DNA from: Synechococcales cyanobacterium PMM_0036
GTDB taxonomy: Bacteria; Cyanobacteriota; Cyanobacteriia; Elainellales; Elainellaceae
DNA length: 5,964 nucleotides
Reading direction: 5' to 3'
Assembly: GCA_949127645.1 (NCBI GenBank)
Contig: CASBQM010000505.1
Location: 1 to 5,964 of the forward strand
Part shown: positions 1-4,722 of the stretch, one piece after another
Layout of the letters: each line of letters opens with the position of its first letter
How positions within the stretch are numbered: position 1 is the first letter of the stretch
Notes under the pieces: generated by a model
What the model saw: the letters and a program-made list of their open reading frames with translations, nothing else
The model's database searches: none
What the model was told of the DNA's origin: nothing
Program-made: the position numbers and the translations under genes

Positions 1-158
1 GGACAGATGGCAAGCATCAAATTGGTTTGCATGGCACCAATCAGAATGATTCGATCGGTCAGGCGGTTTCCCATGGCTGTATCCGAATGCGCGATGCCGA
101 TATTCAGGCGCTTTATAGCCAAGTGGCGATCGGCACTTCTATTCTGATTCGCCCTTAG
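1..158 (+). CDS. L,D-transpeptidase (YkuD domain), C-terminal fragment
   Basis: Reading from base 3 gives 51 codons ending at the TAG at 156-158; the 5' part lies off the left edge. The visible piece is the catalytic end of a YkuD/ErfK-type L,D-transpeptidase. It has an HGT motif (visible residues 10-12) followed by SHGCIRM (23-29), in which Cys26 (codon 78-80) is the expected nucleophile and His24 and Arg28 are conserved partners. The ending ALYSQVAIGTSILIRP is typical of the family C-terminus, where the domain closes with a G(T)xVxI strand. Known members cross-link peptidoglycan stem peptides (3-3 links) or attach proteins to the wall from the periplasmic side. The leader, any membrane anchor and any extra wall-binding domains cannot be seen. 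It ends 18 bp before the recN stop on the other strand, with no obvious hairpin between them. The family call is near certain; the exact substrate is unknown. Confidence 0.93.
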   Translation, partial: TDGKHQIGLHGTNQNDSIGQAVSHGCIRMRDADIQALYSQVAIGTSILIRP

Positions 159-176
159 GTCATAATCTCTCAACCT

Positions 177-2039
177 CTACTTCGATCGCCCTGTTTTCAC
201 CTTTACCTTTTTGGGCGGCACTTCTCCAGAAGAGACAGGCATTTGAGCGAGTCGGGCAGTCGCCGCCTGAGCCAGTAGAGAATCTGCAAAAGCGATCGCG
301 TCCTGATCAGATTTGCCGCCTGCAAGCTGGGCTAGCTCTTCTCGACGCTGACGCTCATCTAGTGGAATCACGCGCACCACCGTTCGGACATCTTCTCGGA
401 CATCATCTGCGCCGTTCTTTGCAGCACTTCCATTACTCTCGGCTATCTGCTTTGTGCTTCGTCTCTTACCGGAAATTGACTCGCCTGAATCAATAATTTC
501 TTTACCCACCCGAAAATGATGGTCTGCCATCGCCGCCACGATCGGCTGGTGCGTAACGCAAAGCACCTGATGCCGACGGCTGAGCTGGTAGAGCTTTTCG
601 GCGATCGCCTGCGCCACCCGTCCCGATACGCCCACGTCAATTTCGTCAAATACCATCGTGCCGACCGAATCGACCTGCGAGAAACAGGCTTTGAGCGCCA
701 ATAAAAATCGGCTCATCTCACCCCCTGAAGCGATTTCGGTCAAGGGTTGCAATGGCTCTCCTGGGTTGGGGCTAAACAAAAAGCTGATGCGATCGGCTCC
801 GGTCGCCGTGGGTGAACAGGGCGTAATGCCGACCTGAAACTGAACTTTGTCCATTGCCAGAGGCTTTAGTTCGCTGATCAATAGGGCATCTAGGGTGTGC
901 GCCGTTTTTTGGCGCAGCCCAGTTAGGTGGGCACAAACTTGAGTGAGTTCCGCCTGTTTCTCCTGATAGCTTTTTTCTAGCACTTCTAAAGACTGCCCGC
1001 TGCCGCTGAGTTCTTCTAGCTCTTGCTGAACCTGCTGGCTATGGGCGATCGCATCTGCTAAAGTCGGCCCATACTTACGGCAAATTTGCTTAAGCTGAAC
1101 GATCCGATCTTCAACTTCCTGAAGACGATCAGGATCAGTTTCTAGCGCAGCTCCATAGGCATTCACCATTTTTCCGGCTTCTTCGACCTGAGACAGCGCC
1201 CCCGTCACTAGATCGAGGATAGGCTGAAGCTGATTGTCATAGCGCAGCATATCTAGGAGCGCTGACTCAGCTTTGCCCAGCAGATCGGCACAGGCCTCAG
1301 AGTCACGATCGTTCTGGTAAAGCGCCTGATACACCTGATAGCTCTGCTGCTGAAGCTCGACGCTGTGGCTGAGGCGCTGGCGCTCTTGCTCCAATTGCTC
1401 AAGCTCATCAGGTTCGCCCAAGTTGGCGAGATTGAGTTCACGCGCCTGGTATTCAAAAATGTCGAGCTGCTGAAGCCGCTGTTGCTCAAACTGTCGGCGT
1501 TTCTCTAGAATCTTGAATGCCTGCTGTGTGGCGACGTACACATCTGTAACCACTTCGCGGCGCTCAATCAGCTCCGCACCACCAAAGCCGTCTAGCCACT
1601 CGCGCTGAAGGTTGGGGCGACCCAAGTGCATCGTCTGACCTTGAGCCGTGATTTCCAAAAGGCGATCGCGCAATTCGTCCATTTGCTGCTTGTTGACCAG
1701 CACGCCATTCACCCGCGATCGGCTCCGCACGTTAGTTTTGCCGCTGGTAAGTTCGCGGCTACACACCAAAGACATATCGTCGACTAGCTCGATCTGCTGC
1801 TCGGCAAGCCAGGTGATTAGCGAAGGATCGAGGTCGAAAGTGGCTTCAATCAGCGATCGTTCACAGCCCGTCCGAATCGCGCGGTTAGTTACTTTGCCGC
1901 CTAGAGCTGCATCTAGCGCATCCAAAATAATTGACTTTCCAGCCCCTGTTTCGCCTGTCAAAACATTTAATCCCGCTCCCATCGACAGGTCTAAGCGATC
2001 GACTAGGGCAAAGTTCTCAATTTGAAGAGAGATCAGCAT
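177..2039 (-). CDS. recN: DNA repair protein RecN
   Basis: RecN is an SMC-like ATPase that acts early in recombinational repair of double-strand breaks, in the cytoplasm on DNA. The 620-residue product starts MLISLQIENFALVDRLDL, the family's standard N-terminus, so I chose the ATG at 2037-2039. An in-frame TTG at 2073-2075 would add 12 atypical residues. Visible motifs are Walker A GETGAGKS (29-36), a Gln/Glu/Leu-rich coiled coil (about 145-385) that joins the two ATPase halves, the ABC signature SGGEMS (438-443), Walker B TMVFDEID (461-468), and the H-loop VTHQ with His497. All catalytic residues are present, so the gene looks functional. It is longer than E. coli RecN (553 aa). The extra length lies partly in a hydrophilic insert (about 514-551) after the H-loop strand and partly in a basic C-terminal tail, PPKKVKVKTGRSK. 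No strong Shine-Dalgarno precedes the ATG. The gene is divergent from the ABC1 kinase gene and convergent with the L,D-transpeptidase gene. Confidence 0.97.
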   Translation of the reverse strand: MLISLQIENFALVDRLDLSMGAGLNVLTGETGAGKSIILDALDAALGGKVTNRAIRTGCERSLIEATFDLDPSLITWLAEQQIELVDDMSLVCSRELTSGKTNVRSRSRVNGVLVNKQQMDELRDRLLEITAQGQTMHLGRPNLQREWLDGFGGAELIERREVVTDVYVATQQAFKILEKRRQFEQQRLQQLDIFEYQARELNLANLGEPDELEQLEQERQRLSHSVELQQQSYQVYQALYQNDRDSEACADLLGKAESALLDMLRYDNQLQPILDLVTGALSQVEEAGKMVNAYGAALETDPDRLQEVEDRIVQLKQICRKYGPTLADAIAHSQQVQQELEELSGSGQSLEVLEKSYQEKQAELTQVCAHLTGLRQKTAHTLDALLISELKPLAMDKVQFQVGITPCSPTATGADRISFLFSPNPGEPLQPLTEIASGGEMSRFLLALKACFSQVDSVGTMVFDEIDVGVSGRVAQAIAEKLYQLSRRHQVLCVTHQPIVAAMADHHFRVGKEIIDSGESISGKRRSTKQIAESNGSAAKNGADDVREDVRTVVRVIPLDERQRREELAQLAGGKSDQDAIAFADSLLAQAATARLAQMPVSSGEVPPKKVKVKTGRSK

Positions 2040-2098
2040 GGAGACAATCCGCAATTGACCAGGAATTAAAAGCAAGCCTATCTATCATCAGTCTAGTG

Positions 2099-2127
2099 GC
2101 TGTAAGGGGGTCTTTGAAATAGGTCAA
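2099..2127 (-). promoter_or_regulatory. Candidate sigma-70-type promoter for recN
   Basis: Read on the minus strand, TTGACC (plus 2122-2127) matches the -35 consensus at five of six bases. A 17-bp spacer separates it from TACAGC (plus 2099-2104), a weak -10 that matches only three of six bases. Transcription would start near 2090 and give a leader of about 50 nt before the ATG at 2039. The spacing is ideal, but the -10 lacks the usual final T, so this is only a candidate. Confidence 0.3.
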
Positions 2128-2186
2128 GTGGAATGTCTTTGGACATAGAGGAGATGCGATCGATCTACAGAAAAAACTAGCTCAAT

Positions 2187-2219
2187 ACCGAACTATAGTA
2201 CTACAGTAAACACCGAACT
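2187..2219. promoter_or_regulatory. Palindromic patch with flanking direct repeats, possible operator
   Basis: An 8-bp direct repeat ACCGAACT occurs at 2187-2194 and 2212-2219, 25 bp apart, so the two copies are slightly more than two helical turns from each other. Between them lie the perfect palindrome TAGTACTA (2196-2203) and the wider AGTACTACAGTAAA (2197-2210). The latter fits the cyanobacterial LexA box as I recall it (RGTACNNNDGTWCB) except at its last two bases. The patch lies about 150-180 bp upstream of recN. The repeats are plainly in the sequence; a regulatory role is inferred. Confidence 0.3.
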
Positions 2220-2244
2220 TGATCCTCCTCAACCGATAATCAAC

Positions 2245-2253
2245 TGTTACAAT
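2245..2253 (+). promoter_or_regulatory. Candidate extended -10 promoter for the ABC1 kinase gene
   Basis: TGT followed by TACAAT gives an extended -10 element (TGN plus a five-of-six match to TATAAT). No good -35 stands 16-18 bp upstream; TTGATC at 2219-2224 is too far, with a 23-bp gap. If it is used, the transcript would begin near 2260 and carry a leader of about 360 nt containing the tandem repeats and the hairpin at 2496-2512. A promoter closer to the gene cannot be excluded, but I see no better match there. Confidence 0.28.
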
Positions 2254-2308
2254 GCTTAATATTGAGCGTATTGAGCCGACTTAGTTGAGAGTTACTTTTG
2301 CTACGGGT

Positions 2309-2378
2309 TAGGTCTTGAGGATTGAGTTTCGAGGGCTGAGTTTCGAGACTTGAGTTTTGAGACTTGATCTTGAGGCGA
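2309..2378 (+). repeat. Degenerate 14-bp tandem repeat, five units
   Basis: Five consecutive 14-bp units can be laid out at 2309-2322, 2323-2336, 2337-2350, 2351-2364 and 2365-2378. The three central ones are TGAGTTTCGAGGGC, TGAGTTTCGAGACT and TGAGTTTTGAGACT; the outer two are more diverged. Each 14-mer can be split into two related heptamers of the form YGAGNNY, so the basic period is probably 7 bp. Short tandemly repeated heptamers between genes are a known trait of filamentous cyanobacteria. This copy may be a decayed one, and no function is evident. Confidence 0.75.
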
Positions 2379-2382
2379 TCGC
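2375..2382. repeat. HIP1 palindrome GCGATCGC (one of eight)
   Basis: HIP1 is an octamer greatly over-represented in many cyanobacterial genomes. This is the only intergenic copy in the window and lies at the end of the tandem repeat block. The other seven are inside genes at 292-299, 601-608, 1045-1052 and 1662-1669 (recN), and 2727-2734, 4320-4327 and 4561-4568 (ABC1 kinase). The density, about one per 750 bp, supports a cyanobacterial origin. Confidence 0.95.
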
Positions 2383-2400
2383 AGTTAACCATCTATTTAC

Positions 2401-2427
2401 TCAACTTAATCAATTAGCTCAATCAGC
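2401..2427 (+). repeat. Loose 9-bp tandem repeats
   Basis: Three nonamers follow each other: TCAACTTAA, TCAATTAGC and TCAATCAGC. The last two differ at one base. The 9-mer TAGCTCAAT inside this block (2415-2423) also occurs at 2178-2186. The stretch is AT-rich and of low complexity, so the repeats may be chance or slippage products. Confidence 0.45.
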
Positions 2428-2495
2428 TTAGTTAGCAAAATTCTGGCAGTCACGGCTGAGATCATCGGCTTTCTCTGTCTTTCTAGAGGGTAGAA

Positions 2496-2512
2496 ATCCA
2501 TCAGAGATGGAT
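2496..2512 (+). promoter_or_regulatory. Perfect short inverted repeat upstream of the ABC1 kinase gene
   Basis: ATCCATC (2496-2502) and GATGGAT (2506-2512) are perfectly complementary around a 3-base AGA loop. The element lies about 110 bp before the ABC1 kinase ATG. It could be a small RNA hairpin in the leader or a dyad operator for a protein. It has no following T-run, so it is not a typical terminator. The symmetry is seen directly; its role is unknown. Confidence 0.45.
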
Positions 2513-2587
2513 AGATTGATAAAAGCTTGTAAAAGTTTTCAAGCGACCGATCGCCGCTCAAGGTATCCTCACTTTTCTAATTTTTAG
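2507..2587 (+). CDS. Possible 26-codon upstream ORF
   Basis: An ATG at 2507-2509 opens a short frame (MDRLIKACKSFQATDRRSRY...) that ends at the TAG at 2585-2587, 33 bp before the ABC1 kinase start. The start codon lies in the right arm of the hairpin at 2496-2512, and only a weak CAGAG stands just upstream as a ribosome site. I recognise no family. An ORF of this size is easily found by chance, so it is listed only as a possible leader peptide. Confidence 0.12.
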   Translation: MDRLIKACKSFQATDRRSRYPHFSNF

Positions 2588-2620
2588 CCTAATCCCCCTT
2601 TATAAGAAAGCGATCTCACC

Positions 2621-4621
2621 ATGCAAACCTTGACTCCTCCAGACGACTTAATGATCGATCGCGGCATCGTGATTGAAAGTGAACCGCGCCCCTTACCGGA
2701 GGAACATCTCAAGTCGGTGCAGATGAGCGATCGCACGGTAGCCCTGCAATATGACCCAGAGGCGATTGCCGCCCAATATCGCCATCGCTTTTGGAAGGTG
2801 TGGGGGCGTATGTTTAGCATCGTCTGGACTTTTTTGCTGTTTGCAATTTCAATCTTGTGGGATCGCCAGACAGGACAGCTAGAGACCAATCAACAGAAGC
2901 GCGCTGTCAAAGTACGAGAAATCGTCACAGGCTTAGGTCCTGCGTATATTAAGATTGGGCAAGCGCTGTCTACCCGCCCTGATCTAGTGCCACCTCGCTA
3001 TCTGGAAGAGCTGACGCGTTTGCAGGACCAGCTTCCGCCGTTCCCCAACGAGTTAGCGTTTCAGTTTATTGAGGAGGAGCTGGGCGCTCAACCTGACCAG
3101 ATCTATGCCGAGCTAAGCGCAGAGCCGATCGCTGCCGCGTCTCTGGGTCAAGTTTACAAAGGTAAGCTCAAGAGTGGCGAAACGGTTGCTGTTAAAGTGC
3201 AGCGTCCAGGCTTAGCAGATCAGATCACGCTCGATCTTTTCATTTTGAGACGTATAGCCGCCTGGATTTCCAATAACTTCAAGCGTATCCGTAGCGACCT
3301 AGTGGGCATCATGGACGAGTTTGGCACTCGCATCTTTGAGGAGATGGACTATAACCAGGAAGGACGCAACGCCGAACGTTTTGCCCAACTCTACGGTCAT
3401 TTGCCCGACATCTACGTGCCCCGGATCTACTGGCAGTACACCCAGCGCCGGGTGCTGACGATGGAATGGATTGTGGGCACCAAGCTAACCCAGCCTCAGG
3501 AAATCCGTGATCAGGGCATTGACCCAACCTATCTGATTGAAATGGGAGTGCAATGTTCGCTGCGGCAGTTGCTAGAACACGGTTTTTTCCATGCAGATCC
3601 ACATCCCGGCAACTTGCTAGTTACGCCTGATGGCAAGCTGGCATATCTAGATTTTGGTATGATGAGCGAGATCAAGCCCTATCAGCGCTATGGTCTGATT
3701 GAGGCGATCGTCCACTTGGTCAACCGAGACTTTGAAGGTCTGGCAAACGACTACGTAAAGCTAGAGTTTCTGACCCCAGATACAGACCTGCGACCGATCG
3801 TTCCGGCATTAGCCAACGTATTTAATCAGGCATTGGGCGCAACCGTGGCAGAGCTGAACTTCAAGAGCATGACCGACCAACTCTCTCAGCTCATGTATGA
3901 TTTTCCTTTCCGAGTGCCCGCCTATTATGCGCTGATTATTCGATCGCTCGTCACCCTCGAAGGCATTGCCATCAACGTCGATCCGACCTTCAAGGTGCTG
4001 AGCAAAGCCTATCCTTATGTGGCAAAGCGGCTGCTGACCGACCAATCCGATCAGTTGCGCACCTCTCTGCAAGAGCTATTGTTCAAAGACGGTAGCTTCC
4101 GGTGGAATCGACTGGAAAACCTGCTGCGTAATGCCCGTGACAACCAGGATTACGATATCAATCAAGTAGTTGATCAAACGACCGACTTTCTCTTGTCGGA
4201 GCGTGGTGCGTTTATCCGGGAGTATCTGGTGGAAGGCGTGGTGCAGGGCATTGATGCCTCGGCTCGGAACGCTGTCGATCAGCTCACGCAAAACTTTTGG
4301 AGTTGGGTCGGGCTGAATAGCGATCGCCCGCTTGTTCAAGCTGCCCCTCAGCCCAGCAATCTGGATCATATTGTGCGAATTTTGAATTTGCTCCGCGAAA
4401 CTCCAGGGTTCGATCCCTCGCAGTTGCTGCCTGTGATTCCCAAGCTGTTAGTCAATTCTAAGGTGCAGCAAATGGGACAGCAAATCGTGGGCGGATTGGC
4501 GCAAAGAGCTGCTGCCCGTCTGATTCGTGAGGTTTTGTTGCAGGATCAGGTGATGGAAAGGCGATCGCCTGAACCCAGCAGAATCCCCGCACAGAGAGCT
4601 TTGCCCTCAGCAAATCGCTAA
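2621..4621 (+). CDS. ABC1/AarF/UbiB family atypical kinase
   Basis: This 666-residue protein belongs to the ABC1K (AarF/UbiB/ADCK) family of atypical kinases. Relatives support quinone synthesis in bacteria and mitochondria, and prenyl-lipid and photosystem homeostasis in plastids. Visible motifs are the family-specific KIGQ (111-114) followed by LSTRPDLVPPRYLEELTRLQ, the Ala-rich loop AAAS (171-174) that replaces the usual Gly-rich loop, VAVK with ATP-site Lys192, the catalytic loop HADPHPGN (324-331, Asp326), and LDFG (343-346, Asp344). All key residues are intact. A hydrophobic stretch at about 64-80 (MFSIVWTFLLFAISILW) may be a membrane segment or amphipathic anchor. The region after about 480 has no motif I recognise. 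The ATG at 2621 is preceded only by a weak purine run, AAGAAAG (2604-2610); in-frame ATGs at codons 11 and 35 are alternatives, but all keep the kinase core. The precise substrate is unknown; bacterial homologues act as ATPases or lipid-linked kinases. Confidence 0.95.
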   Translation: MQTLTPPDDLMIDRGIVIESEPRPLPEEHLKSVQMSDRTVALQYDPEAIAAQYRHRFWKVWGRMFSIVWTFLLFAISILWDRQTGQLETNQQKRAVKVREIVTGLGPAYIKIGQALSTRPDLVPPRYLEELTRLQDQLPPFPNELAFQFIEEELGAQPDQIYAELSAEPIAAASLGQVYKGKLKSGETVAVKVQRPGLADQITLDLFILRRIAAWISNNFKRIRSDLVGIMDEFGTRIFEEMDYNQEGRNAERFAQLYGHLPDIYVPRIYWQYTQRRVLTMEWIVGTKLTQPQEIRDQGIDPTYLIEMGVQCSLRQLLEHGFFHADPHPGNLLVTPDGKLAYLDFGMMSEIKPYQRYGLIEAIVHLVNRDFEGLANDYVKLEFLTPDTDLRPIVPALANVFNQALGATVAELNFKSMTDQLSQLMYDFPFRVPAYYALIIRSLVTLEGIAINVDPTFKVLSKAYPYVAKRLLTDQSDQLRTSLQELLFKDGSFRWNRLENLLRNARDNQDYDINQVVDQTTDFLLSERGAFIREYLVEGVVQGIDASARNAVDQLTQNFWSWVGLNSDRPLVQAAPQPSNLDHIVRILNLLRETPGFDPSQLLPVIPKLLVNSKVQQMGQQIVGGLAQRAAARLIREVLLQDQVMERRSPEPSRIPAQRALPSANR

Positions 4622-4627
4622 AAAGCC

Positions 4628-4668
4628 AGGCAGCTATACAAAACATCGGATGTTTTGTATAGCTGCTT
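4628..4668. terminator. Strong hairpin between convergent genes, likely bidirectional terminator
   Basis: GCAGCTATACAAAACAT (4630-4646) and ATGTTTTGTATAGCTGC (4650-4666) pair perfectly over 17 bp around a CGG loop. One G-T wobble and one A-T pair extend the stem to 4628-4668. It begins 7-9 bp after the ABC1 kinase stop and lies about 45 bp past the stop of the convergent protease gene. On the plus strand it is followed only by TTCT. On the minus strand a TTTTT run (plus 4620-4624) follows after five to seven bases. The position between two convergent genes fits termination in both directions, better supported for the minus strand. It could also be a processing or stability hairpin. Confidence 0.75.
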
Positions 4669-4695
4669 CTGAGGTCTAAGCGAACTTTGGTAGTT

Positions 4696-4722
4696 TACTG
4701 GCGATTTATACTCTACTGGCGA
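4696..4722. repeat. 9-bp direct repeat at the 3' end of the protease gene
   Basis: TACTGGCGA occurs at 4696-4704 and 4714-4722, 18 bp apart. The second copy includes part of the protease stop codon (4713-4715). This looks like a small local duplication; no function is suggested. Confidence 0.5.

Larger units (their letters stand above)
2040..2620. other. Divergent intergenic region recN / ABC1 kinase
   Basis: This 581-bp region separates the start codons of two divergent genes. It is more AT-rich than the flanking genes and has no convincing protein-coding content beyond very short ORFs, for example 10, 15 and 26 codons on the plus strand. It contains a possible recN promoter near 2099-2127, a palindromic or LexA-like patch with flanking direct repeats (2187-2219), a possible extended -10 promoter at 2245-2253, a 14-bp tandem repeat block (2309-2378), a HIP1 site (2375-2382), loose 9-bp repeats (2401-2427), and a perfect 7-bp-arm hairpin (2496-2512). 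The pentamer TTGAG occurs eight times between about 2260 and 2380. I see no tRNA, rRNA or riboswitch in it. Many such upstream regions in cyanobacteria carry both regulatory sites and neutral low-complexity repeats. Confidence 0.85.

Noticed and set aside
516..704. Plus-strand open frame of 62 codons inside recN, and similar frames at 1648-2025 and 1931-2122
   Set aside because: They lie antisense to well-supported recN sequence, encode no recognisable family and have the composition of shadow frames.
2037..2075. Longer recN start at TTG 2073-2075
   Set aside because: The added 12 residues do not resemble RecN, while the ATG at 2037-2039 gives the standard MLxSLxIENFAL N-terminus.
2219..2253. 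TTGATC as the -35 of the TACAAT -10
   Set aside because: The gap of 23 bp is too long for a sigma-70-type promoter; if the TACAAT is used, the extended TGN is the better explanation.
2291..2304. Possible NtcA site (GTT-N8-TAC)
   Set aside because: It differs from GTA-N8-TAC at one base, and no TAN3T -10 element stands about 22 bp downstream, so it is most likely a chance match.
3309..4369. Minus-strand open frames of 87-97 codons within the ABC1 kinase gene
   Set aside because: They are antisense to conserved kinase motifs, have no homology I can recognise and have no ribosome sites of note.
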